Origin: Halichoerus grypus
Taxonomy: Eukaryota; Chordata; Mammalia; Carnivora; Phocidae
Assembly (NCBI RefSeq): GCF_964656455.1
Contig: NC_135724.1
Location: forward strand, 15,762,919 to 15,826,918
DNA: 64,000 nt
Reading direction: 5' to 3'
Under the pieces are notes generated by a model that was given only the letters and a program-made list of their open reading frames with translations, was not told where the DNA came from and ran no database searches. The translations under genes and the position numbers were made by a program. Within the stretch, counting starts at the first letter, position 1. Every line of letters starts with the position of its first letter. Positions 1-10,552 of this stretch are shown here, in pieces.

Positions 1-302
1 CAGCAATCCTTGGCTTGCAGCTTCATCGCTCCAATTTCTGCCTGTCTTCACATGTCATTCTCCCTGTGTGACTCTGTCTCTTCATATGGCATTTTCCTCT
101 CTGTGTGTCTCTGGGTCCAAATGTCCTTCTTATATGGATAGCAGTCATTGGAGTAGGGCCCACACTAATCCAGTGTGATCTCATCATAACTTGATTGCAT
201 CTGCAAAGACCCTATTTCCCGGTAAAGTCACTCTCACAGGTACTAGGGCTTAGGGCTTCAACCTATTTGAAGAGATGGAAGGGGATGCAATGCAACCAAT
301 AA
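1..302 (-). mobile_element. MaLR-type LTR (MLT1-like), cut by window start
   Basis: Read on the minus strand this matches the non-autonomous ERVL-MaLR long terminal repeat, including the blocks for 'gtctttgcagatgcaatcaa' and 'ggattagggtgggccc' in slightly decayed form. The right end near 302 corresponds to the LTR start; the rest of the LTR lies outside the window. It is diverged and has no open frame. A second related LTR sits complete at 53977-54392 on the other strand. The subfamily name is from memory and would need a library search. Confidence 0.7.
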
Positions 303-1976
303 AAACGTGTGAACTTTGAAATAAGGGAGTGGTCTAGGCATCACCAGGACTTCATATTCTGGGCCTCTTCAGCAGCAAAGGAGATCCGAGAGCTTTACAG
401 CAGATGAAAGCTAAGAAGTGCCCCACTTAGGATGGCTCAGAAATGGGGCCAGGGCTGAGTCTACAGGAGGCAAGATTGGTGGGCTGAACTACGGGGATGT
501 GGAGACAGGGGAACAAGGACTAGTGCTGATCCAATCATCCTACTTACTCACCCTCCCTGCACAGACAAATCCCATCCATCCCATAAAGTCTGGTACCTTA
601 AAAGTCATCTAACACTGATCTTTCTTTAAATTCCTGTGGTATATTCCGTCCATTTTATATCATTTAAATATATTATTACAACCTGTCTTGTCTTATCATA
701 TTTTTTAGGTGTACTATCTCTTCAGTAATCTTACCAGATGCTTAAGATTAGGTGCTATACCTAATATTTCTATGCTATCCCATGAGAGCAGTCATCACAA
801 TGGTGGGTGTTTAGGAAAAATCTGTTGCACATAAAATACTTATTGAAGAAAATAATTCTTTATTTGACCTGAGAGAGGGTGACATAGCCAAAGCATAAGG
901 GCAGAGCAGGTAAGACCTGGAGCCTGATTTGTGGAGTCCTCACACTTGCACTTGGAGGAAATCCAAGTTGCCTCCACTTGTAAGCCATCTTGGCCCACCG
1001 CCACTCTTCAAATTTACTCTCTGCATGTAACCTTTGTCTGACATTTCTCTTCCCCAAGTTGGATTTCAATCACACACTTCAAGATTTTCTACAGAAGCTG
1101 GACCCAGAAAATGCAAAGAGTTCCTTTGAGAACTGGCATCTTTGTGGTCCAAACAGCCTGAGATTTTGCCCTCAATCGGCACCTAGCCCGGAAAAGCCCT
1201 GTGCACTGCAGATATCTTCCTAGCGCACCAACATGGCCACCCCTTGATGCCTGACTTCTCTGTGAATGAACAGGCCAACTGAGATGCAGTGAGTCCTGAA
1301 TACAGCCCAGACTGCTAGTGGAGACCTGCTTAAACTAATTTACAGTCATCACCTGACGCCATGCCTATGCCTTTCAGCTAACAAGGGCATCAGCCCCCAG
1401 CACTTCTAAGAGCTACATTGCTTTTCTAACAGCAATTATAAGAGTGCTAACAAAAAGCTGAAGATTTAGAGAATCAATTACTTCTTTTACTTCCAAATCA
1501 TTGTATCAGATTTTCCTCACTGAATTTTAATTTTATGCCATGAATGAAGAAATTGCTTCCTTTCAAGCACTAAAGAAGACACATTTTTGCACATTCTATG
1601 CCTTCTTTTAAGAAACATCACTTTCATCTTTCTTTTGAATGGGCATAAAGAGGGAAATCATACTTTGAATAATTAGAAGAAAGAGTTTTCTATAGATGGC
1701 ATATGTGATAAAACTACAATTAAGTAAACATTGGGGGGAAATCTGAAAAAAGGCCAATTTCCCTATATAAAACTCACACTGTCCTTCATGTTCCTGTACA
1801 ATTAATTAATAGTGGATACTGTGGAATATGAGCCTGAAGGTATGTGGTTCTATTTTATGTCAACTGAAATTCTTAACTCTTACTGTCTGATTTAAGGGGT
1901 CTGTTGCTCAAATTATATGTAGAATAGATTACTATTTAATATTATCTCTGAATATACCAGATATTTTGTCAATTAG
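303..1976. other. Non-repetitive stretch, no gene recognised
   Basis: I see no recognisable repeat, RNA gene or convincing coding exon here. Short frames exist (for example a 77-codon plus-strand frame at 990-1223) but show no family motif and no splice or codon signature I can defend. The sequence is mixed in composition with AT-rich patches near 1640-1980. It may be intergenic or intronic. Confidence 0.5.
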
Positions 1977-1988
1977 GGCTACTATTCT

Positions 1989-2093
1989 CTCTCTCTCTCT
2001 TTTTAGGTATCTCTACACCCAGCTTGGGGCTTGAACTCACAACCCTGAGATCAAGAGTCACATGCTCTACCAACTGGGCCAGCCAGTTGCCCC
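1989..2093 (-). mobile_element. Short SINEC (old type), minus strand
   Basis: Reverse complement of the short carnivore tRNA-Lys SINE: tRNA-like body followed directly by 'gtgtagagatacct' and an A/T-rich tail, without the long CT block of younger copies. Imperfect target duplications flank it: 1977-1988 and 2096-2107 agree at 10 of 12 positions. The divergence places it among the older SINEs of the window. Confidence 0.85.
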
Positions 2094-2107
2094 AAGGTTA
2101 TTATTCT

Positions 2108-3042
2108 TGTGCAATGAACAGATGACATACTTAAAGAAGCCCACTAGACATAATATTTATCTGCAATTAATAACATAAATAATGATTCTATTTGTATGAT
2201 GTTGCCAAATGAAGTGGATGGGTACTTAGAATGAGGTGTTTTAGAGAAAAAAATTGATTAACAGACAGCTAGTTTCAGGGTAATTCTTTTCTATTATGGT
2301 TCATCTATTTTTTAAGTGGAAACAGACTGAATAACTTTGAAAGTGTAATCAGACACGAAACAGGAGTGAGTGAAATTCAAAATGTTATAATCCTAGAAAG
2401 AATCCACCAGTATTAAGTCACATGTACTCATTGGCCAGTGATCTGTAAAGTGCCTGTGTGCTCTTTGAAATGCTTTCTGGAAGCTACAACTTTAGTAAAA
2501 GCATGTATTTTTTAATTTCATCAACCCCAGTCAAATAAGTTGTTCAATTATATTATTTCTACTGTCTATTCATAAATAGAATGAACAAAACACACACTGA
2601 GAGTTGAATGAGTCATGGATAAGGTGTGCCTGGCTTCCTGGTGTGCTGGGATTTAAGCAGAAAACAAGAAGGAAAATGTAAAGACCCTGGGTCAGGAGGA
2701 CTGAGGGCAAGGAACTTGAGTGAGATTCAGGGATAATCCCCCATGTGAGTCACCGTTAGAACAAACTGGATATCCACAGATAAATGGTAAATTTGGATTT
2801 GATTTAGCAATATCCTGGGAGTGTGATCAACTGCTTGAGAAGTGGCTGCCAGTTTCCATGAAGTGATAAAATGTAAGGAAAGGGATTACAGACAGTGTGA
2901 TTATAGACAGTGTGATTCCAAGAGGATTTACTTTGAACCAAATTCCAGGAAGATAGAGAACATTAAGGGAAACATTGTATCCTTGAGGAAGATGATTGGC
3001 AAAGCTAATCAGGGGCAAAAATGGGAAGGTTTCAGGATAGAA
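2108..3042. other. Non-repetitive stretch with a short tandem duplication
   Basis: No recognised repeat or gene. At 2883-2916 the unit 'gattatagacagtgt' occurs twice in tandem with one mismatch (gattacagacagtgt first). The stretch ends at the 5' junction of a truncated L1, and a plus-strand frame opening at 2842 runs across the junction into L1 ORF2 sequence, so its first ~67 codons are not protein-family sequence. Confidence 0.5.
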
Positions 3043-3618
3043 ATACAAATGGCTAACAGACACATGAAAAAATGTTCATCATCATTAGCCATCAGGGAAA
3101 TCCAAATCAAAACCACACTGAAATACCACCTTACACCAGTTAGGATGGCAAAAATGGACAGGGAAAGAAACAACAAATGTTGGAGAGGTTGTGGAGAAAG
3201 GGGAACCCTCTTACACTGCTGGTGGGAATGCAAGTTGGTACAGCCACTTTGGAAAACAGTGTGGAGGTTCCTCAAAAATTTAAAAATAGAGCTACCCTCT
3301 GACCCAGCAATTGCACTACTGGGTATTTACCCCAAAGACACAGATGTAGTGAAAAGAAGGGCCATATGCACCCCAATGTTCATAGCAGCAATGTCCACAA
3401 TAGCCAAACTGTGGAAAGAGCCGAGATGCCCTTCAACAGATGAATGGATAAAGAAGATGTGGTCCATATATACAATGGAATATTACTCAGCCATCAGAAA
3501 GGATGAATACCCAACTTTTACATCAACATGGATGGGACTGGAGGAGATTATGCTAAGTGAAATAAGTCAAGCAGAGAACGTCAATTATCACATGGTTTCA
3601 CTTATTTGTGGAACATAA
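3043..3618 (+). pseudogene. L1 ORF2 C-terminal remnant
   Basis: This frame holds the C-terminal domain of the L1 ORF2 replicase, with the family's cysteine/histidine cluster [18 protein letters not shown] (C-x3-C-x7-H-x4-C) and the block [20 protein letters not shown], ending at a TAA near 3616. Endonuclease and reverse transcriptase domains are absent, so the piece is dead. The frame happens to stay open upstream into flanking DNA to an ATG at 2842, giving a chance chimeric frame of 258 codons rather than a gene. Confidence 0.93.
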
Positions 3619-3913
3619 GGAATAACATGGAGGACATTAGGAGAAGGAAGGGAAAAATGGGGGGGGGGAATTGGAGGGAGAGATGAACCATGAGAGACTA
3701 TGGACCTGAGAAACAAACAGGGTTTTAGAGGGGAGGGGGAAGGGGGGATTGGTTAGCCCGGTGATGGGTATTAAGGAGGGCACGTACTGCATGGAGCACT
3801 GGGTGTTATACGAAAACAATGGATCGTGGATCACTACATCAAAAACTAATGATGTATTGTATGGTGACTAACATAACATAATAAAATTAAAAACTACCAA
3901 AAAAAAAAAAAAA
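3043..3913 (+). mobile_element. 5'-truncated carnivore L1 (ORF2 end + 3' UTR)
   Basis: Last ~190 codons of L1 ORF2, the 3' UTR with a short G-run at 3659-3668, and an A-tail near 3900-3913. It is nearly the same sequence as the end of the larger L1 at 21434-24554, so both belong to related, fairly recent carnivore L1 subfamilies. Homology begins abruptly at about 3043, as expected for 5' truncation during target-primed reverse transcription. I could not find a convincing target-site duplication. Confidence 0.95.
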
Positions 3914-3928
3914 GATATATACTTCATA

Positions 3929-4278
3929 AAAATAAATATTTTCTGTAATATGACAAGACCATACATTTAGTTCCCCTAAAAACTGTCCTCAGTTTTGAAG
4001 ACAAAATTTAAAAGTTCGAGATCTAAGATGCAACCCTGCTTATAACACTTAGTTCTGGCATTTTACCTTCAAGGCCCTGTCTCTATTCATTCTGGTTGTC
4101 ATGGGAGTATTACAACAACAGCTTTGGAGCACATACATCCTGGAATACAAATCAGGGTCATCAAGACTGGTTTTTATCTAAGCAGTCAAAGATCAATAAA
4201 TTCTAAGGAATTAAAGATAATAAATTCTAAATTAATTTCAATAATAAATGTCTAAGGAATCGATGATCAATAAATTCT
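3929..4278. other. Non-repetitive stretch with local AT-rich repeats
   Basis: No gene or known repeat seen. From about 4190 to 4285 the phrase 'gatcaataaattctaa' recurs in full twice and partially once (with 'aaggaat' spacers), a degenerate local duplication just upstream of a SINE insertion. Confidence 0.5.
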
Positions 4279-4291
4279 AAAATTAATCTTA

Positions 4292-4501
4292 GGGGTGCCT
4301 GGGTGGCTCAGTCATTAAGCATCTGCCTTCGGCTCAGGTCATGATCCCAGGGTCCTAGGATGGAGCCCCGCATTGGGCTCCCTGCTCCGCGGGAAGCCTG
4401 CTTCTCCCTCTCCCACTCCCCCTGCTTGTGTTCCCTCTCTCGCTGTGTCTCTGTCAAATAAATAAATAAAATCTTTTAAAAAATAAAAATAATAAAAAAA
4501 T
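4292..4501 (+). mobile_element. Full-length SINEC, young-type 3' half
   Basis: Complete tRNA-Lys-derived SINE with A box region 'tggctcag', CT-rich block and AATAAA-rich tail. Its 3' half carries the diagnostic 'cactccccctgcttgtgttc' shared with the copies at 19524, 25056(-), 58305(-) and 60930. Target duplications 4279-4291 and 4502-4514 differ at one position, showing some age. Confidence 0.96.
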
Positions 4502-4514
4502 AAAATTAATCGTA

Positions 4515-4939
4515 AACTGGACTTTCCTCAGTTAAATCAAACAAAGCAAATAAAAACTGTAATAGCAAAATATCTGTGCCCAAAAGCATCTTGTTCCTCA
4601 TCTAGGATATTAGACTGGGAGTCCCAGAACTGCCATTTATTGAGAATAAAGCCAGACTACAGATGTGAGGGAATATGCAGAAGGCTGATGGATGTGTAAT
4701 TTAGAAAAGAGAACATCACTTTTCCTTTAATTTTACTTTTAATATGCTTCTATTAAAGCATATTAAATTTCCATCTTCAAAATTACTCTGCATTCCACGA
4801 CAACACACAAGTTGATAAGATATCTCAAATCAAGTTAAATAGCAGAGAAAAGCAATCTTGGACATCAAAATTTGCCATAGCTATTTACCATACTCAAATC
4901 TGGATAATCAACTACTAATGCAATTTATTCACTAACTAT
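4515..4939. other. Non-repetitive AT-rich stretch
   Basis: No gene or recognisable repeat. AT-rich, with inverted 'aatatgctt...aagcatatt' at about 4741-4766 forming a small hairpin-like sequence. Confidence 0.4.
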
Positions 4940-5005
4940 TCATTTATTTAACCAACATCCGCTGATCCATGATACACAGTGAGCTTTCAGAAATGAACAA
5001 GACAT
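4940..5005 (-). repeat. L2 3'-end fragment
   Basis: Resembles the reverse complement of the L2 3' end ('attcatttatt..accaacatc..ctgatccatgatac'), heavily diverged. The adjacent SINE at 5007 inserted at its end. Short and old, so assignment is tentative. Confidence 0.45.
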
Positions 5006-5006
5006 A

Positions 5007-5216
5007 GGGCACCTGGATGGCACAGTAGGTTAAGCAGCTGACTGTTGATTTTGGCTAGCGTGGTGAGAACAAGCCCCACGTCTGGCTCCGTGCTCACCAC
5101 AGTCTGCTTAAGACTCTCTCTTCCTCTCCTTCTGCCCCTCCCCGCTGCTCACTCACTCTCTTGCTCTTTCTCAAAATAAATAAATAAATCTTTAAAGAAG
5201 AAGAAGAAGAAGAAAT
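5007..5216 (+). mobile_element. Full-length SINEC with (GAA)n tail
   Basis: SINE of the older full-length type ('gactgttgattttggct' body, CT block, AATAAATAAATC tail). The tail has turned into a GAA microsatellite at about 5194-5212. No clear target duplication was found. The body is more diverged than neighbouring copies. Confidence 0.9.
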
Positions 5217-5316
5217 AGATAGGAATCTGAAAGGTTCTCTGCCAGCATGTCCTAAGTGTCCATGGATTGACCCCATCACTCTGAGAAGATGTTACACAAT
5301 GTAAATGTGGCAGTTA

Positions 5317-5526
5317 GGGGCACCTTGGTGGCTCGGTCAGTTAAGCGGTTGCCTTCGGCTCAGGTCATGATCCCAGGGTCCTGGGATTGAGCCCCACATC
5401 GGGCTCCCTGCTCGGCCAGGAGCCTGCTTCTCCCTCTTCCTCTGCCTTTCCCCCTGCTTGTGCCCTCTCTCTCTCTTTCTCTGTCAAATAAATAAAACCT
5501 TTAAAAAAAAAAAAAAAGAAAAAAGA
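5317..5526 (+). mobile_element. Full-length SINEC with perfect target duplication
   Basis: Complete SINE. The 14-bp duplication 'aaatgtggcagtta' at 5303-5316 and 5527-5540 is perfect, placing it among the later insertions. The pre-insertion site can be read directly by removing the element. A-rich tail at about 5501-5526. Confidence 0.97.
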
Positions 5527-5540
5527 AAATGTGGCAGTTA

Positions 5541-6299
5541 TTACTATTCTTTTTTTTTTATGTTTTTGAAAGTACATGATAATTCCAACGACATAAATTA
5601 TAAAGTAATACTGAAACAGAAACATATCATAAAATATGTTCAAACAAAAGTCCTAATGAGAGAAACAGAAAGAATACATCACACTGTTTACCAACTGCAA
5701 TAATCTAGAAGGTTATCAATTGCAATAATCTAGAAGTGTGAGTGGCAGTGCAGAGGGTGGACCAACACAAGAGATGTTAAGAAGACAAAACTGGAATGGG
5801 TAGTGGTAGGTTGGAAAAGTAACACTGGAATTAATGCAGACAGAAATCAAAATTCAGTGTTCCGGGAAATACAAAAGATGTAAAGAGACAACAGTGCATA
5901 TATCATCTTATAACAAATAGATCATTTGTTCTTCTGTATAATGCTTATTTTCTATTGTACATACAAGGTTGAGAATAGAAGAGCAGAAAAGATTTGGAAG
6001 AGAAGATAAACAGTTCATTTTTAAGCCAGCTGTGGTGTCCATAGGCATCTGGATAGAAATATTCAGTGAGCAGTGGGATGTAGCGATTTGGAACTCAGCA
6101 GGGATTTGCGGAGTTATGAGATAGAAGTCATAGGCATACAGGTAGTAGTTTAAGCTACAGCTATAGATAAAACCACCCACAAAAGTATACGTTATTCCAG
6201 TAAGAGTTCTTGAGTACAAGCAAAAGCAACTGTGGTTATCTTAATTTTTAAAAAGGGCTTTATAAGATATGAGATACATATATTTATCTATGAACATGG
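5541..6299. repeat. Mostly non-repetitive; holds first copy of a local duplicated segment
   Basis: Contains a short direct duplication of 'tgcaataatctagaag' (5695 and 5722) and, at 5825-5896, a segment that recurs at 7477-7548 with 61 of 72 positions identical. No coding frame of interest; a 103-codon minus-strand frame at 5908-6219 has no family signature. Confidence 0.6.
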
Positions 6300-6775
6300 G
6301 AAGTCCTGGCATTTGTGATAACATGGACAGACCCTGAGGGCATTATGCTAAGTGAGGTAAGTCAGACAGAGAAACATAACTTCTGTATGATATCACTTAT
6401 ATGTGGAATCCAAAAAAGCTGAACTTGGGAAAATAGAGAATAGAGTGGTGCTTACCAGGGGTTGGGGTTGGCAGGACTGTGGAGATGTCAATTAAGGGTA
6501 CGAACATGCAACTAGTCGAAAAATAAGTCTGGGTATCTACTGCACAACATAGGGATTATAGTCAAAATACTGTGTAATAAACTTCCAAGTAGCTAAGAGA
6601 TTAAATCTTAATTGTTCTCAACACAACAAAGTAATGATTATGTGAGATGTTAGCTAATGCTACATTATTGTTATTGCAATATATAAATGTGCCTAATCAA
6701 CACACTGTATGACTCAAATCTACACAATGCCATATGTTGGTTATCTCTCAAAAAAATTACCATATAAAAATTTTT
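6300..6775 (+). mobile_element. Old L1 (L1M-type) 3' end
   Basis: Decayed L1 ORF2 end and 3' UTR: 'acatggacagaccctgagggcattatgctaagtgag', the 'cttatatgtggaatcc' block, the 'taccaggggttgggg' block, and 'gttatctctcaaaaaaatt' at the end. It is much more diverged than the carnivore L1s here and has no target duplication, so it is an ancestral mammalian copy. Confidence 0.85.
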
Positions 6776-7690
6776 AAAAATTTTAAAAGGGCCTTATTGA
6801 ACATCTATCAAGGACTCACAAACTTGTCTGGAGGTGGGAAAACTGGAATTGGAAAATGGTGGGAACCGAGGGGACTACAGAGGCCCAAGAAACAGGAAGC
6901 ACAGCAATGAGCTTAGCACTTCCAGTCCTGCCAGATACTGATGCACAAACAGGACACTGCCCTTGTCCGTGGATACTTCTAGTAACATGAGGACATTATC
7001 AGCACTCCTCTGCCTTTATACCACTTACTCAAAGACCCAAAATTAAACATCAAGTTTGCCAACTCTGGGTCACTTATCCATCCTGGTTATCAGTATACAG
7101 GAAGAGGGAGTAACCAGGTCTTCCCCTATCACTCATAGAAATGGGGACTCCCCCAAACAAGAAGGAGATTTGAAAGCTGAGCTACCACCAAAGCCCCATA
7201 CTTGTCCATCCCAAGGTATAGAATGAAGAGAGTCAAAAGCATAGCAGGCCAAAGATGAAAACTGCTGCTCTCTACATTGGAAAAGGTGGACAGTAGCATG
7301 AAAGTCAATGATGAAGTCTTTGAAAGAACAATCCGAAGAACAGAAAGTGAACAAGGAGAAGTGGGTATTGCAGAAAGCAAAAGAAATAACTTCAAATAAT
7401 TCCAAATACCACAAGGAGTTCAAGTAGGATAAAAACTGGAAAGTGATCATTAAATTAGCCTTAGAAAGAAAAGTTTCAGTGGAATAAATGCAGAGAGAAA
7501 TCAAGATTCAGTGGTCCAGGAAATAAAAAGGTTGTAAATAGAAAACAGTGGGGGAAAAAAAGAGAAAACAGTGAATATAGATTATACTTTGAAGAATCCT
7601 TGCTCTAAGGTCATAATTATATGCTTCAGCATTCCTACCTCTTGAAATAGACGCAAAGTAAATAAGTTTGTATTTATGCAGAGAGGTAGC
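6776..7690. repeat. Mostly non-repetitive; holds second copy of the local duplicated segment
   Basis: At 7477-7548 the sequence matches 5825-5896 in direct orientation (61 of 72 positions). This copy also has an extra internal repeat of 'gagaaaacagtg' just downstream (about 7561-7572). A minus-strand frame of 123 codons (7133-7504) has no recognisable motif. No gene called. Confidence 0.55.
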
Positions 7691-7960
7691 TGCCGGAATG
7701 CTGTTTTACATCCTGCTTATATTAGTAAAAAATGTGATGTGAGCTAAATATCCAAAATTAGGGATTAATTATACATACAAATTATTCATACATACATATT
7801 ATTCAATAGAATATTATATAACCATTTAAATAATGGGGTAGCAGTGAACTTATTCATGCAGAAATCTGTCCGTAATCCATTGTTAGGTTGATAAAACCTG
7901 AAATATTGTGTTGGTTAGGATATTGGCTTTAGAAAAAATTAACTTATTAAAAGATGGAGG
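7691..7960 (+). mobile_element. Old L1/HAL1-like 3' fragment
   Basis: The order of motifs ('cttatattagtaaaaaatg', 'taaatatccaaaattaggga', 'caatagaatattatataacca') follows the end of mammalian L1 ORF2, strongly decayed. Endpoints are approximate. Reading frames are destroyed. Confidence 0.5.
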
Positions 7961-8401
7961 GATAGATCAACAGGTAGATAGGTAGTCTGTGTATTTATAT
8001 AACATTTAAGATGCTTCGGACTATAAATAACAGAAGACCATGTTCCAAGAGGGTTAAAAGATAAGACCATTTCTTATCTCATCCATGCGGAGAGAGTCTC
8101 TCAGTAGCACAATGCCAGGTTGCTCAATAGTAAATTCAGTGATAGCAACAAGGAGCTTTCTTTCACCTTGATCTTGAAGCTATGTATGGTCAATTGTACC
8201 TTAAAATCTACTGACGCTTCTCTCTTCAAGGGTGTTTCTGAAAGGAAAAGGGCTGTGTCCACTTACGTCAAATAAACATCTCCCTTCACTATCATCAGTC
8301 TAACTCCCACAAACACAATGATCCTTTTACTTAGATGTGTGATAGGTAGACCCATTTGTCAAAAAAGAGTAGAGTCCCCACTCTAGAGCATTGTTACCTT
8401 G
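7961..8401. repeat. Old dispersed repeat-like sequence, family not named
   Basis: The block about 8010-8170 ('ggactataaataacagaag', 'ccatttcttatctcatcc') resembles an ancient mammalian interspersed repeat that I cannot name; a weakly similar block is at 40020-40200. The remainder to the LTR at 8402 shows nothing I recognise. Confidence 0.3.
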
Positions 8402-8780
8402 TTATGGACTGAATGTTTGGGTCCTCCCAAAATTCTTACGTTGAAGGCCTACACCCCAATGTGATGGTAGGTGGGGCCTTTGGGAAGTAATTAGGTTTAG
8501 ATGAGATCACAAGAATGGAGCTGCATGGTGGGATTAATGTCCTTAAAAGATAAAGAGACGACAGGTCTCGCTCGCTCTCTTGCTCTCTTGTTCTCTCTAC
8601 CATATTAGGACACAGCAAGAGGCAGCCATCTGTAAGCCAGGAAGTGTCCTCAACAGGAACTGAATCTGCCAGCACCTTGATCTTAGATCTTCTCAACCTC
8701 CAGAACTGTGAGAAATGTCTATTGTTTAATCCACCCAGTATACGGTATTTTGTTATGGCAGTGCAAGATGACTAAAGTAT
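8402..8780 (+). mobile_element. Solo MaLR LTR (MLT1-type)
   Basis: Complete LTR of the ERVL-MaLR group: start 'gttatggactgaatgttt', 'gtgatggtaggtggggcctttg', the CT-rich central block near 8575, 'cagccatctgtaagccag', and the end 'gttatggcagtgcaagatgac'. No internal region or partner LTR is adjacent, so it is a solo LTR. A minus-strand frame at 8436-8696 lies across it and is not a gene. Confidence 0.88.
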
Positions 8781-8784
8781 ACCT

Positions 8785-9270
8785 AAATATCTAAATTAAC
8801 ACTCTTTATTATACTTTAGGATGTCACAAATTTCAGCAAATAGAGTACATAATAACATGTAATTATATGTGTGTGTATATATATAGTTCAATAACAAAAA
8901 AGCTGCAACATTTTTCTAAACTTTGTTTCCTCTACATTAAACTCTAAATTAATGATTCATGTTTCTTATAGCATACCTCATTTCTATAAATCAAGAACTC
9001 ATTAGCAGAATTTTGTACTAATTTCATTTCTGCTTTGATTCAACCAATAAAAATGCAAATTAATGTTCAAAATGTCCTTGGCAATCTAGAGAAACTAATT
9101 TATGTATGCCTTAAATTATAAAATACAGTGAATTAAAAGAAAGAAATCAAAAGAAATAAAAATGGTGATAATGTTTTAAAGCAAAAATTGAATATCCAAA
9201 GCCTAACTGGAAAATATTAAAATATAATAATTTATACTTATTGCACTCTTATGAAATAGGTTGCATTATT
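8785..9270. other. AT-rich stretch, nothing recognised
   Basis: AT-rich sequence with a small (TG/TA) run at about 8863-8886. No repeat or coding signal that I can support. Confidence 0.45.
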
Positions 9271-9287
9271 TAAAAATGCATCCTCAG

Positions 9288-9505
9288 GGGCACCTGGGTG
9301 GCTCAGTCGGTTAAGCGTCTGCCTTCAGCTCAGGTCATGATCCTGGGGTCCTGGGATCGAGCACCACGTCCAGCTCCCTGCTCAGTGGAGAGCCTGCTTC
9401 TCCCTCTCCCTCTGCCTGCCACTCTGCCTGCTTGTGCTCTCTATCTCTCTGTCAAATAAATAAATAAAATCTTTAAAAATTAATTAATTAATTAATTAAT
9501 TAAAA
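9288..9505 (+). mobile_element. Full-length SINEC with (TTAA)n tail
   Basis: Complete SINE with perfect 17-bp target duplication at 9271-9287 and 9506-9522 ('taaaaatgcatcctcag'). The tail contains an expanded TTAA array (about 9479-9501). It inserted into the left flank of the older short SINE that follows, reusing that element's target sequence. Confidence 0.97.
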
Positions 9506-9522
9506 TAAAAATGCATCCTCAG

Positions 9523-9630
9523 GGTACCTGGCTGGCTCAGTAGGAAGAGCATGCAATTCTTGATCTCGGGGTCATGAGTTGGAGCCCCATGTTGGCTGCA
9601 GAGATAACTAAAATTAAAACTTAAAAAAAA
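9523..9630 (+). mobile_element. Short SINEC (old type)
   Basis: tRNA-like body plus 'ggctgcagagataact' and A-rich tail, lacking the CT block. Its right-hand target copy 'aattgcattcctc' at 9631-9643 resembles 'aaatgcatcctc' at 9508-9520, so it was inserted first and the neighbouring full-length SINE came later. Confidence 0.9.
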
Positions 9631-9754
9631 AATTGCATTCCTCTATACAAGAAGCAAAGCAAGTAATATTAAGCATATGTTTATGTTTGTTGCTTATATC
9701 CCTCTTAACTTCCAAAAAGAATTTGAAGAAGCTGACAGTAAAAGACAACTATGA

Positions 9755-9943
9755 GGTGCGCCTGGGTAGCTCAGTTGATTAAGCGACTGCCTTCAGCTCA
9801 GGTCATGATCCTGGAGTCCCGGGATCAAGTCCCACATTGGGCTCCCTGCTCAGCAGGGAGTCTGCTTCTCCCTCTGACCCTCCCCCATCTCGTGCTCTCT
9901 CTCTGTCTCATTCTCTCTCTCTCAAATAGATAAATAAATAAAT
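9755..9943 (+). mobile_element. Full-length SINEC with perfect target duplication
   Basis: SINE of the 'ctctgaccctcccccatctcgtgctctc' subtype also seen at 18288 and 20320. Perfect 13-bp duplication 'aagacaactatga' at 9742-9754 and 9944-9956. A 60-codon plus-strand frame at 9751-9933 is simply a translation of the SINE. Confidence 0.97.
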
Positions 9944-9956
9944 AAGACAACTATGA

Positions 9957-10448
9957 AAGAGAAACATTAAAATAATATAGAAAAACAAGTAAGACCGCTA
10001 ATGAAAATGTGAAGAAAATACTCCTAATATTTTTTCATTAAGGATAGGTTCCAAGACTGAAGTGCAGCTAAGACAACAGACCCCTGTGAATTAAGCTGCT
10101 CTCTTTAAGGTACTAACTCTGTACCCAGACTGTGTAGACCCGGATGTTGCTGTCAGGAAAAAAAATGTTTTCTTGTCTCAGAGTAGCCCCTTATTGGATG
10201 GTTAGATTGTTTTATACCATTTTTTCAATAAGACAGGCAATCCTGAACAAAATCATGGAACAATCCGGGTTTCTTTTTTCTCCAACCTCCCTTTTGAACA
10301 TCGCCATGCACTCAGGACTCAGCCCCATCTGGTCAGAAGTTTAATGAAGTCACACACATAAAGCAGTGGTTCCCAAAACTGATTCAAGGATTCACACATA
10401 GAACTTGAGCAACTCAATTTTTTATGTTAACTGTCCCCATGTGGTTAT
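9957..10448. other. Non-repetitive stretch
   Basis: No repeat recognised. A 66-codon plus-strand frame at 10144-10344 has no motif and no supporting splice structure that I can see. It carries modest GC around 10290-10340. Confidence 0.45.
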
Positions 10449-10462
10449 AAAGCTCCGTCACC

Positions 10463-10552
10463 TTTTTTTTTAAGTTAATTTATTTATTTAAGTAATGTCT
10501 GCACCCCATGATCATGACCCCATGATCAAAAGTCTCCATGCTCTTTGGACCA
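10463..10552 (-). mobile_element. Short SINEC fragment, minus strand
   Basis: Decayed short SINE in reverse orientation (tail 'tttttttttaagttaattta' first). Despite the decay, the target duplication is still visible: 'aaagctccgtcacc' 10449-10462 and 'aaagctctgtcacc' 10553-10566, one mismatch in 14. Confidence 0.85.

Noticed and set aside
4292..4370. tRNA gene (tRNA-Lys-like head of SINEs)
   Set aside because: Polymerase III boxes are recognisable, but the sequences are SINE heads with diverged arms, CT-rich 3' parts and A tails, not tRNA genes.
9751..9933. 60-codon frame starting MRCAWVAQLIKRLPSAQVM and similar frames at 19518, 25078(-), 49014, 56451(-), 59315(-)
   Set aside because: All are translations of SINEC copies; the same peptide recurs wherever the SINE lies in that frame.
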